A DNA stretch of 64,000 bases from Bacteroidaceae bacterium. GTDB lineage: Bacteria > Bacteroidota > Bacteroidia > Bacteroidales > Bacteroidaceae. This document shows, piece after piece, positions 1 through 8,103 of this stretch (position 1 is the stretch's first letter; the number at the start of each line of letters is the position of its first letter). The stretch spans positions 109,681 through 173,680 of the forward strand of contig JAGBKI010000020.1 in assembly GCA_017933995.1 (NCBI GenBank), read 5' to 3'. The translations under genes were made by a program, and so were the position numbers. Below the pieces are notes generated by a model, which did not search any database, was not told where the DNA came from, and saw only the letters and a list, made by a program, of their open reading frames with translations.

Positions 1-37
1 ATAAACGCCTCGCTCAACCCTACAAAATCGCAAATAC

Positions 38-80
38 AAAAAAGTCCGGCAAAGCGTGTGGACGCGTCGCCGAACTTTTT
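38..80 (-). terminator. Rho-independent terminator downstream of the GH31 gene
   Basis: On the minus strand a GC-rich imperfect stem (AAAAAGTTCGGC pairing with GCCGGACTTTTTT) follows the GH31 stop codon by about 30 nt and ends in a T-run. It is the expected end of the tetR-GH31 transcript. Confidence 0.6.
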
Positions 81-107
81 AGAGACGAATGGATTCCTCT
101 ATAGGAT

Positions 108-3100
108 TTAGAGCGGATCCACCGTGCCGAGGTTGCGGTCGATGAGCAGGCCGTCCTGCGGGGCGAGGCGGTAGGTGCCGGCCTTGCGCGCGCGGAACTT
201 CAGCACGAAGAGCGTGGGCGCGCCCTCGTCGAGCAGGAAGTCGTTGCCACGGTTCACGAACGTGGGGTAGAGTTGCTTCGTGCCGTCGCTGTGCAGGCGG
301 TCGTAGGTGAGGTTCACCATGCTCTTCATCCCAACGGCTTCGAGACCCGTGTACTCCAGTTCGGTGGCGTCGTAGGGCAGGGCGAAGCTTAGACCGTTGA
401 CGTAGTGCAGGCAGTCGCCGCTGACGGTGATGCGGATTTCGTCGCCGGGCTGGTAGGTGGTCTTGTTGGGCGTCAGGATGAGGCGTCCGGCGACGTGGTC
501 GTTCGACTCGCGCACGCCGCCGTCCAGCTGCGTGGTGACGACGCTGATGTCGTAGCCGTCGATGAGGCCGTTGCCGTTGATGTCGCCGATGCTCACGTAG
601 TCGAAGTCGCCGTCGCCACGGCGCAGGCCGGTGTAGTTCATGTAGCTGGTCAGGTCGTTCTCGTCGATGCGCTTGTCGCGGTTGATGTCGCCCTGCAGCA
701 GGCTCTCGGTGCCTTCCTTCTTGAAGACGTAGAGTTCGCGTCCGCTGGCGAAACCGCCCACGGCCTCGCCCACGTTGAGGCGGATGTAGCGTGCGCTCTC
801 ACCGCCGGTAAAGGCGATGGTCTTGGGCTGTCCGTCGCGTGCCCAGGTGAAGGCCACGGGCGGAGTCCAGGTGAGTTTGTCGGTGCTGAGGCTGATGGTG
901 CCGGCGGTGATGGTGCCGTTGCCGGCGTCCTCGCGCGGCAGGTAGACCAGGGCGTCGAGTTCGTTCACGCTGTGGAGGTCGATGGTCAGCGTGCCGCCCA
1001 CGGCGTCGTGGGTGCTCCAGTTGCTGTGCCACATCGACTTCTCGTCGCGGTCGAAGAGTTTGTTCACGCCCTGTCCGCCCTGGTTCTGGAACGACGTGAT
1101 GCCGGTCAGTCCGCTGACGGCCCACTTGAGCGGGTCGGCCTCGGTGCGCACATTGACGGTCTGCCAGGGCGACACGGCGTCGGCGCCGACGGCGCGCACG
1201 CGGAAGGTGTAGGTGGTTTCGGGGGTGAGGTCGTCGAGGGTGAACTGGCGGGCGCGGATGGTGCTCTCGACGGTGCCTTCGCGCTCAATCTCGTAGAACA
1301 GCGCGCCGTCCACGGCCGTCCACTGCGGGGTCACCTCGTAGGCGCCGGTCTGCTTCATCGTGACGGCGGGCTTGGCCAGCGTCTGCGGCAGGCCGTCGGT
1401 CTCGGGAACGCTCAGGGCGAGCGGGGCGAAGCCGCTGACGGTGACGCTCACGGCGTTCTGGGCGGTGTTGGTCTTGGGCAGTTTGACAAGGATGCGCGGG
1501 TTGGTGGTCAGCCCCTCGACGGGCGAGGGCTGTCCCTCGGTCATGTACATGTCGAGCGGGGCGACGTCGGTGACGTAGGCCCAGCCCTGCGTGGCCTCGG
1601 CCAGTTTGGCGGCGGTGAGGCGGCGCAATTTCACCTTCTTGCCGCCGACAGTGGCGGTCACCTTCTTGGGCGCGGCGGAGGTGTTGATGACGAGGTCGGT
1701 CTGCTTCAGCGGCTCGAAGCCGTCGAACGTGCCGGCGGTGGGGGCGATGTCGACGGTGAGCGCGCCGTCGGCCTGCACGCAGGTGGCGACGTGGGTGGTG
1801 GTGTGCGCGCCGTCAAGGTAAGCCTGTGTGCGCCCGTCGTCGTCGTACTCGTCGAACGTGGTGCCCTGGAGGGCGTAGACGACGTACTTGCGGTAGTCGG
1901 CGGGAGCCTCGACGGGCGTGTTGTGGGCGACGGTCATGGGGATGATGGCGTCGGCGCTGACCAGCACGGGCAGTTTCCACAGCGGGGCGTCGAAGTGGTT
2001 GAGCACGCGCCCGCCGGGATAGGTCTCGCCGGTGTAGAGGTCCGTCCAGCGGCCCTCGGGCAGGTAGATGCCGTGGCGTATGTCGTTGCCCAGGGCGTCG
2101 GCGGCGGTGTTCTTGTAGACGGGGGCCACGAGCATGTAGGGGCCGAACATGAACTGGTACTGCGTCTTCGTGCCGAGGGTGTAGGCGTTGGGGTAGTCGA
2201 GGAACATGGCGCGGATGATGGGCTTGCCGTCGACGGCCTGGCGTGCCACGCTGTAGGCGTAGGGCATCAGCGCGGCCTTGAGCTTGAGGTACGTGCGGTT
2301 GAGGCTCGTGGCGGGCTCGCCCAGTGCCTGCGGGTATTTGGGGTTGGCACCCCAGCCGTCCATGTTGAGTTCCATGGGGGTGAACGTCTTCCACTGGAAG
2401 TCGCGCACGTTCACGGGCAGGTTCTTGCCGCCGAAAATGCCGTCGAGGTCGTCGGTGATGTTGGGCTGGCCGGAGAGGCCCGAGCCGATGAACGTGGGGA
2501 TGTGGAAGCGAATGTACTCCCAGTCGCCGCCGGTCTGGTCGCCGGTCCAGATGCCGGCGTAGCGCTGCGTGCCGGCCCAGCCGTCGAGCGAGATGATGAA
2601 GGGGCGGGCGTTGTTGCCGTAGCGGGGCATAATCTCGCCCACGTCGGCCACGCCGTTCAGGCCGAAACTGTAGCCCGCGCCCACCCAGGCCACGTCGGTC
2701 TTGAGCACGCGCACGCCGGCGGTGCCCACCTCGGCCACGATGTCGCGCTGCAGCAGCGGCTCGATGCCGTCCTTGGGGTGGAGGTCGCTCTGCGTCCAGA
2801 GGCCGATTTCCACACCCTTGCTGCGGGCGTATTCGCCGAACTGGCGCAGGTTCTCGATGTTGCCCGCCAGGGTGCTGGTCTGTCCGTAGCCGGCGCCGTA
2901 GCCGTCGTTGGGCAGGAACCAGCCCAGCGGCATGTCGGCGGCCAGGTAGCGGTCGATGGCGGCGCGGGCCGAGAACTGGTAGTTGCCGGGCAGTTCGCCG
3001 TTGAGGCTCTCGTGGATGCCGCCGTTGTCCTTCTGGCTCTCGTTGTAGCGCTTGCCGTCCTCGAAGGCCATGAAGCCGTTCTCGGCGGGCGTCCAGTAGT

Positions 3101-3926
3101 CGCGGTTGTAGGCGTTGAGGTGGCCTTCGTAGAAGCCGAACTTGGGCAGCAGCACGGGGTTGCCCGTCAGCTGGTAGAAGTCGTTGAGCAGGGCGGTGGG
3201 CTCGGCGTCGACCATCAGGAACACGTCGAGGTAGGCTTCGTTGTGCGACAGTTCGGTGACGCCCGCCGTGGCTGCGCCGAAGTCGTAGCGTCCGGCCTTG
3301 AACGTGTGCCACATCAGGCCGTAGCCCGCCGTGGTCCAGTAGAACGGGGTGGGGGAGGCCACGCCGCCGTCCACCCAGTTGTTGGTGTTCTCGATGGCGA
3401 TGCTCTTGCCACGGTGCGAGAAGCGTCCGTTCTGCACGCCGCCGCCGTAGGCGTACTCGTCCTGGGCCAGGGCGAAGCGCAGCGTGGTTTTCGTCGTGCC
3501 GAACTCGGCTGCTGCGGTCTCCTGCACGACGGTGCGCCCGGTGCGCAGGTCGACGGCACTCATCAGGCCGCGCGCCTTGTTGAACGTCAGTCGGAGGTCG
3601 GCGGTGGCGACAGTGTAGGCCGTGCCGATGTCTTCAAGTTTCACGGTCCCGGCAGCCTTGCGGGGGTTGGCCACGAGGATGCTGGCGGGGGGCTGTGCCT
3701 CGGGACCCCGCACGGCGCCGCCCTGCGGGTCGCTGAACAGGCGCACGATGTTGGGGCCGTAGAAGTCGAGCGTCAGCACGCGCCCGCTCTCGTAGGTCAG
3801 CACGACGGTGCCGGCGCCCACGGCCTTGGCGTCCTTGATGCCCTCGGCGCGCGCGGGGGTGAACGGCGCGGTCAAGGCCGCCGCCATGAGCAACAAGGCG
3901 GCCAAGATTTTTTTAGTCATTTCCAT
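108..3926 (-). CDS. Secreted modular GH31 glycoside hydrolase with FN3, F5/8C, dockerin-like and cohesin-like modules
   Basis: A 1272-aa exported alpha-glycosidase-type enzyme. An N-terminal signal peptide (Lys-Lys then a hydrophobic stretch ending TPARAEG, about residues 1-28) is followed by a GH31 N-terminal beta domain and the (beta/alpha)8 barrel. The likely nucleophile Asp lies in LKTDVAWVG (near residue 410) and the likely acid/base in WTGDQTGG (near 462). A DUF5110-like beta domain (about 640-760), a fibronectin type III domain (about 857-939), an F5/8C (discoidin) carbohydrate-binding domain (about 940-1070), two EF-hand-like dockerin repeats (GDINRDKRIDENDL and GDINGNGLIDGYDI, about 1075-1138) and a cohesin-like beta domain follow. 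Exact substrate is unclear; alpha-glucosidase, alpha-xylosidase or alpha-galactosidase activity are all known in GH31. Start may be this ATG or the one two codons later. It lies 18 nt behind a TetR regulator and is probably cotranscribed with it. Confidence 0.9.
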   Translation of the reverse strand: MEMTKKILAALLLMAAALTAPFTPARAEGIKDAKAVGAGTVVLTYESGRVLTLDFYGPNIVRLFSDPQGGAVRGPEAQPPASILVANPRKAAGTVKLEDIGTAYTVATADLRLTFNKARGLMSAVDLRTGRTVVQETAAAEFGTTKTTLRFALAQDEYAYGGGVQNGRFSHRGKSIAIENTNNWVDGGVASPTPFYWTTAGYGLMWHTFKAGRYDFGAATAGVTELSHNEAYLDVFLMVDAEPTALLNDFYQLTGNPVLLPKFGFYEGHLNAYNRDYWTPAENGFMAFEDGKRYNESQKDNGGIHESLNGELPGNYQFSARAAIDRYLAADMPLGWFLPNDGYGAGYGQTSTLAGNIENLRQFGEYARSKGVEIGLWTQSDLHPKDGIEPLLQRDIVAEVGTAGVRVLKTDVAWVGAGYSFGLNGVADVGEIMPRYGNNARPFIISLDGWAGTQRYAGIWTGDQTGGDWEYIRFHIPTFIGSGLSGQPNITDDLDGIFGGKNLPVNVRDFQWKTFTPMELNMDGWGANPKYPQALGEPATSLNRTYLKLKAALMPYAYSVARQAVDGKPIIRAMFLDYPNAYTLGTKTQYQFMFGPYMLVAPVYKNTAADALGNDIRHGIYLPEGRWTDLYTGETYPGGRVLNHFDAPLWKLPVLVSADAIIPMTVAHNTPVEAPADYRKYVVYALQGTTFDEYDDDGRTQAYLDGAHTTTHVATCVQADGALTVDIAPTAGTFDGFEPLKQTDLVINTSAAPKKVTATVGGKKVKLRRLTAAKLAEATQGWAYVTDVAPLDMYMTEGQPSPVEGLTTNPRILVKLPKTNTAQNAVSVTVSGFAPLALSVPETDGLPQTLAKPAVTMKQTGAYEVTPQWTAVDGALFYEIEREGTVESTIRARQFTLDDLTPETTYTFRVRAVGADAVSPWQTVNVRTEADPLKWAVSGLTGITSFQNQGGQGVNKLFDRDEKSMWHSNWSTHDAVGGTLTIDLHSVNELDALVYLPREDAGNGTITAGTISLSTDKLTWTPPVAFTWARDGQPKTIAFTGGESARYIRLNVGEAVGGFASGRELYVFKKEGTESLLQGDINRDKRIDENDLTSYMNYTGLRRGDGDFDYVSIGDINGNGLIDGYDISVVTTQLDGGVRESNDHVAGRLILTPNKTTYQPGDEIRITVSGDCLHYVNGLSFALPYDATELEYTGLEAVGMKSMVNLTYDRLHSDGTKQLYPTFVNRGNDFLLDEGAPTLFVLKFRARKAGTYRLAPQDGLLIDRNLGTVDPL

Positions 3927-3944
3927 GATATGTTTCGTAAAGTT

Positions 3945-4595
3945 TTAATTGTTCGCAGGTATGGCCAACGCGTCTTTGCGGTAGGCGTCGACCAGTCGGC
4001 GGCCTTTCTCGGTGGTGCAGCCGCGGATGTGGAGGAGCACGGAGTTGCAGAAAATCTCTTCGATGGTGCGCCGGGGCGTGAACGTCGTGGAGAAAATCGC
4101 TTCGGCGAGGTAGGTGCCGATGCGGTAGAACACTTCAAAATCGATGCCCGGCTCGAATACGCCTTCGCCCACGCCACGTTGCAAGAACTGCACGGCGTCG
4201 AGCAACTGCGCTTCGCGCTGCGCGGCGAAGTACTCTTGCGCCACTTTATAGGAACGCAGCTCGGCGATGAACACGGGGTTGATGTGGTGGGACTCCTCAA
4301 GGCGCAAGCGGAACAGGCGAAGCATGGCCTCCAACACATTGGCGCTTGCGGCGACGATGCTGCGCATCTCTTCGCGATCGGCATCGGACTTGGCTTTGAG
4401 GCAATCGAGCAGCAGTTGTTCCTTGGTGTCATAAATTTCGTAGAGCGTGCGTTTGGACATGCGCAGCTCCGATGAAATCTGGCTCATCGTGACTCCGCGT
4501 ATGCCGCGCTCGTGGAAATCGGCGATGGCCTGGCGTATGATGGCCGACTTGTCGCGCGTTGTGGCGCGCTGGATGGCGTTGCGGTCGTTTTCCAT
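3945..4595 (-). CDS. TetR/AcrR family transcriptional regulator
   Basis: A 216-aa protein. The N-terminal third holds a TetR-type helix-turn-helix (IIRQAIADFHERGIRGVTMS, then ISSELRMSKRTLYEIYDTKE, about residues 20-65), and a helical ligand-binding domain follows. The start at 4595 (MENDRN) was chosen because a TACTTTTG -7 element lies about 34 bp upstream and the longer frame would run through the promoter. It ends 18 nt before the GH31 start, so the pair looks like one operon in which the regulator may control its own transcript; the ligand is unknown. A fatty-acid or drug ligand, as for most TetR proteins, is as likely as a sugar. Confidence 0.88.
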   Translation of the reverse strand: MENDRNAIQRATTRDKSAIIRQAIADFHERGIRGVTMSQISSELRMSKRTLYEIYDTKEQLLLDCLKAKSDADREEMRSIVAASANVLEAMLRLFRLRLEESHHINPVFIAELRSYKVAQEYFAAQREAQLLDAVQFLQRGVGEGVFEPGIDFEVFYRIGTYLAEAIFSTTFTPRRTIEEIFCNSVLLHIRGCTTEKGRRLVDAYRKDALAIPANN

Positions 4596-4628
4596 CGGGG
4601 AAAGAGTTCTTTTTTGTATCAGACAGCG

Positions 4629-4636
4629 CAAAAGTA
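4629..4636 (-). promoter_or_regulatory. Bacteroidota -7 element for tetR-GH31
   Basis: TACTTTTG on the minus strand, about 34 bp before the tetR start, fits the TAnnTTTG consensus for the primary sigma factor of Bacteroidota. No clear -33 TTTG is visible at the usual spacing. Confidence 0.55.
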
Positions 4637-4814
4637 CAGAAACTTTCGGGTGCGTGCGCAGTTTTGCACTTTTTTTCCTGCCAAGTGGAGGAAACGGGCG
4701 GCGAAGCGGAAAGCGACGGCATCCGCACAGCGTCATTCCCGAAGCGTCTGCGACGAAACGCCTGGCGCTTTAGAATCCCCACGGGAACGGGTTCAAAGTT
4801 TTTTTTTCGGGGCG

Positions 4815-4940
4815 AATAAAATTTTCTTTGGCCTAAATAAAATTTTCTTTGGCCTAAATAAAATTTTCTTTGGCTTAAATAAAATTTTCTTTGGCTTAAA
4901 TAAAATTTTCTTTGGCTTAAAGAATTTTTTCTTTGGCTTG
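4815..4940. repeat. Six-copy 21-bp tandem repeat, intergenic
   Basis: Units start at 4815, 4836, 4857, 4878, 4899 and 4920; the core is AAAATTTTCTTTGGCYTAA. The first five are nearly identical and the sixth is diverged. Because 21 is a multiple of three, every frame reads as a seven-residue repeat, which creates false ORFs on both strands. The rest of the 1-kb gap between tetR and dnaX (4941-5491) holds one doubtful short ORF and no other recognisable gene. Confidence 0.95.
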
Positions 4941-5199
4941 AAAAAAAATTCGCGAAGCGCTGATAGGAAATCCGCAAACCCAGTGTAAGCCGTCGGCACG
5001 GGATGCGCGTGTTTTTGCAAAGGGCGGTGTGCACTTTAGGGGTGGCTGTGGACAAAGCGCAAAGGGAAAACGAACTTTTTTATACCGTATATATAATAAT
5101 AGCACATGGAAAAGCGTTTATAAGATAGACGGTGCGCGCACGGCGACAATGCCTCCGCACACCGGCAGCGGCTTTTTGTAAAACGCAACGAACGTGCTT

Positions 5200-5325
5200 A
5201 TGGTGCATTCTACCCCCCACCCTACCCCCCGCCCCGACGTCCTGCAATATCTGCGTGCCTTTGCCCGCTCCTATCAGCCCAGCAAGCAGGAGGAAGCACC
5301 CGCTTGGCCCGTCGCCACATGCTGA
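5200..5325 (+). CDS. Possible 41-aa small protein
   Basis: ATG at 5200 opens a 41-codon frame ending TGA at 5325. The peptide has a Pro/His-rich start, then a well-formed amphipathic stretch (RPDVLQYLRAFARSYQPSKQ) and a short tail. Codon usage resembles the neighbouring genes (GC-rich third positions), which is the main reason to list it. I do not recognise a family, and no clear TAnnTTTG promoter precedes it. It could equally be chance. Confidence 0.25.
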   Translation: MVHSTPHPTPRPDVLQYLRAFARSYQPSKQEEAPAWPVATC

Positions 5326-5491
5326 CGGACAAGGACGACTTGCATCTTAGTTTTTTCATTTATCGGGAACGCCAGTTCCCAAGCAACCGAACGCGCGAAA
5401 GAACCGAAGAACCTAAGAACTGAGAAGCCCAAAAACCAGTCTCCCCCCACCCGAAATCCCCGCCAAGGCACACGCCAGGGGCGCAAAACAC

Positions 5492-5521
5492 TTTGCGCCT
5501 CGTTTTTTTTGCGTAAATTTG
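5492..5521 (+). promoter_or_regulatory. Promoter of dnaX (-33 TTTG, -7 TAAATTTG)
   Basis: TTTG at 5492-5495 and TAAATTTG at 5514-5521 are separated by 18 bp, close to the Bacteroidota optimum. The start codon of dnaX lies about 90 bp downstream. Confidence 0.65.
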
Positions 5522-5610
5522 CGCCGCATCAGCGGGGTGACACCACGCCGATGCCCACAAGCGTGCGCCGTGGAAGCCAGCAGCACGCCCCACACCCCCT
5601 CCCCCTCAAA

Positions 5611-7395
5611 ATGGAAAACTACATCGTCTCCGCCCGCAAGTATCGCCCACGCACGTTCGACAGCGTAGTCGGTCAGGCGGCGCTCACCACCACGCTCAAA
5701 AACGCGGTGGCCAGCGGCAAATTGGCTCACGCCTACCTTTTCTGCGGCCCGCGCGGCGTGGGAAAGACCACCTGCGCGCGTATCTTTGCCAAGGCCATCA
5801 ACTGCATGAATCCCGGCCCGGGCGGCGAGCCGTGCGACGCGTGCGAAAGCTGCCGCGCTTTCAACGAAAGCCGTTCGTTCAACATCGTGGAGCTTGACGC
5901 TGCGTCCAACAACTCCGTCGAGGACATCCGCAGCCTCATCGAGCAGGCGCAGATGCCCCCGCAAGTGGGCAAGTACAAGGTGTTTATCATCGACGAGGTA
6001 CACATGCTCTCATCGGGGGCTTTCAACGCCTTCCTCAAGACCCTTGAGGAGCCGCCTGCCCACGACATTTTCATCCTTGCCACCACCGAGAAGCACAAGC
6101 TCCTGCCTACGATTCTGAGCCGTTGCCAGATATACGACTTCAAGCGCATGGAGGTGCCCGACATCGTGAACCACCTCAAATTCGTGGCCCAGGACGCAGG
6201 CGTGCAATACGAAGACGCCGCACTCAACGTCATCGCGCAGAAAGCCGACGGCGGTATGCGCGACGCGCTGAGCATCTTCGACCAGGTGGTGGGCTTCAGC
6301 GGTGGCAACGTGACCTATGCCAAAGTTATTGAGGACCTCAACGTGCTCGATTACGAGTACTACTTCCGCCTCACGGACAGCCTGCTGAAAGCCGACGTGC
6401 CCGCTGCCCTGCTCACGCTCGACGAGATCCTAAGCAAGGGCTTCAGCGGACAGCACTTCGTGGCTGGGCTGGCCACCCACTTCCGCGACTTGCTCGTCAG
6501 TCGCGACGCCACCACATTGCCGCTGCTCGACGTGGCCGACAGTGTGCGCAGCCGCTATCAAGAACAGGCTGCGCGCTGCACGCCGCGCTTCCTCTTTTCC
6601 GCCCTGCGCCTATGCAACGACTGCGACCTGCAATATCGCACGGCGGGCAACAAGCGTCTGCTTGTCGAACTGGCGCTCATCCGCACCGCGCAGCTCAATG
6701 CGCCAGCGGACGAGGCGCCTGGCTCTGGGCTTGGCCCTACGCAGACACTTAAACCCCTAACACCCGCGCAGCCCGCGCCCAAGGCCGCCGGCGCGCCCCC
6801 CGCCACGCCCGTTTCCACGCCCGCCACGCCCGTCGCTCCTGCTGCGGCTACGACTGCAATGCAGCCGTCCCACGAAGCCCTCACCGCTTCGCCCGCCGCT
6901 GCCTCCGAGCCAACACCTGCCTACACCGCCCCGCGCCCAGCAAACCGCCTGCGCACCCTCTCGCTCTCGCAACCGGTCCCCGTGCAGGCCGCACAGCAGC
7001 AAACCGCCGCGCAACAACAGACCTTTGGCGAAAAGCCCTATACCAACGCCGACATACGCTTGCTGTGGCGGCAGTTCGCCGAAAGCCTGCCGCAAGAAGA
7101 ACGCGCCATGAGCGAACGCATGAAAGCCATGGAACCCCTCGGCGAAGACAACGCGGCGGCAGAAGTCGTGGTGGAAAACCAATTGGTGCTCGAGCAGTTC
7201 AACGCCATGAAGCCAAGGCTGATGACTTTCATCCGAAAGGGTCTCGACAACGCCAAGGCCGAAATCACCTTCCGCGTGCGCGAACAGAGCGAAAAGCACC
7301 GCGCCTTCAGCAGCAAGGAAAAGCTGGAAGCCATGCTGGCCAAAAACCCATCCTTCGCACAGTTGCGCGAAAACCTCAGTCTGGAACTGGCTTGA
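5611..7395 (+). CDS. dnaX: DNA polymerase III subunit gamma/tau
   Basis: The 594-aa clamp-loader ATPase loads the beta sliding clamp during replication. Reading from MENYIVSARKYRP it shows Walker A (GPRGVGKTT, about residues 43-51), a four-Cys zinc module (CMNPGPGGEPCDACESC), Walker B (FIIDEVHML, about 124-132) and the SRC sensor (LSRCQIYDF, about 168). Domain III follows, then a Pro/Ala/Thr-rich linker (about 370-470) and a C-terminal tau-like domain (about 480-594). The start at 5611 fits the conserved N-terminus; the longer upstream frame runs over the promoter. I saw no clear slippery A-run with a frameshift stop, so only the long form is predicted. Confidence 0.96.
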   Translation: MENYIVSARKYRPRTFDSVVGQAALTTTLKNAVASGKLAHAYLFCGPRGVGKTTCARIFAKAINCMNPGPGGEPCDACESCRAFNESRSFNIVELDAASNNSVEDIRSLIEQAQMPPQVGKYKVFIIDEVHMLSSGAFNAFLKTLEEPPAHDIFILATTEKHKLLPTILSRCQIYDFKRMEVPDIVNHLKFVAQDAGVQYEDAALNVIAQKADGGMRDALSIFDQVVGFSGGNVTYAKVIEDLNVLDYEYYFRLTDSLLKADVPAALLTLDEILSKGFSGQHFVAGLATHFRDLLVSRDATTLPLLDVADSVRSRYQEQAARCTPRFLFSALRLCNDCDLQYRTAGNKRLLVELALIRTAQLNAPADEAPGSGLGPTQTLKPLTPAQPAPKAAGAPPATPVSTPATPVAPAAATTAMQPSHEALTASPAAASEPTPAYTAPRPANRLRTLSLSQPVPVQAAQQQTAAQQQTFGEKPYTNADIRLLWRQFAESLPQEERAMSERMKAMEPLGEDNAAAEVVVENQLVLEQFNAMKPRLMTFIRKGLDNAKAEITFRVREQSEKHRAFSSKEKLEAMLAKNPSFAQLRENLSLELA

Positions 7396-7524
7396 GCATA
7401 ACGCCCGCGCATCGGACGGCGACCAACCACCGTGCGCCACCGTCCAGCATCCACATCCCCGAAATAACGAAAACTTTAAGAAACGAGGGTTCTGAAACCA
7501 CTGGAACCCATAACCCAAACACCT

Positions 7525-8088
7525 ATGAACAAGTTTATCATCGTCAGCTACACCCTCGAAGGGCTTAACGACGACGGCACCGTGTTCCACCGCGAAACAG
7601 AAGCTACCGTCGAGGCCCCTATGAAATTCGTCAGCGGAATGGGCTACGCGCTCGACGCTTTCGAAGAGCGTATCGTGGAGCTGAACGAGGGCGACACGTT
7701 CGACTTCACGCTCGAACCCGAGGAAGCCTACGGCCCCTACGACGAAAACCACGTGGTGAACATCCCCCGCGAACATTTCACGGGACTCGACGCCACCCAG
7801 TTGCGCCCGGGCGCCAATATTCCCCTTGTGAACGAGGACGGAATGCAGTTTGTCGGCCATGTGCTCGAAGTAGGCGACGAAAGCGTGCGCCTCGACCTCA
7901 ACGACATCCTGGCGGGAAAGCGCGTGCGCTTCACGGGACAAATCATCGTTTCACGCCCAGCCACCAACAAGGAAATAGAAGGCATGGCCAACCTGCTGGC
8001 CCACGAAGGATGCGGATGCGGTTGTGAACACGACCACAAGGACTGCCACTGCCACGACGGAAACTGCTGCCACCACCACGACCATTAA
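7525..8088 (+). CDS. slyD: FKBP-type peptidyl-prolyl isomerase, SlyD-like, with metal-binding tail
   Basis: A 187-aa cytoplasmic chaperone/prolyl isomerase. The FKBP half (residues 1-70) has the LNEGDTFDFTLEPEEAYGPY signature, and an IF (insert-in-flap) domain spans about 70-130. The C-terminus is dense in Cys and His (GCGCGCEHDHKDCHCHDG, ending CCHHHDH), typical of SlyD nickel/zinc-binding tails that feed metal to metalloenzymes. It lies 130 bp after dnaX and 15 bp before the RNA methyltransferase gene, so it probably heads or shares a transcript with them. Confidence 0.93.
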   Translation: MNKFIIVSYTLEGLNDDGTVFHRETEATVEAPMKFVSGMGYALDAFEERIVELNEGDTFDFTLEPEEAYGPYDENHVVNIPREHFTGLDATQLRPGANIPLVNEDGMQFVGHVLEVGDESVRLDLNDILAGKRVRFTGQIIVSRPATNKEIEGMANLLAHEGCGCGCEHDHKDCHCHDGNCCHHHDH

Positions 8089-8103
8089 GCAGACAACGAC
8101 CGT

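Noticed and set aside
405-4475. A 1356-codon open frame on the plus strand
   Set aside because: It is antisense to the GH31 and tetR genes and mirrors their high GC third positions. Its translation is low-complexity Ala/Val/Gly/Asp with no family signs.
4793-5020. ORFs with heptad repeats (KPKKILF, LSQRKFY, FGLNKIF) around the 21-bp array
   Set aside because: All frames of both strands give seven-residue repeats because the unit is 21 bp. There is no start signal or conserved flanking domain.
5611-7395. Programmed frameshift in dnaX to make gamma
   Set aside because: I found no A AAA AAG-type slippery run with a nearby stop in the region after domain III.
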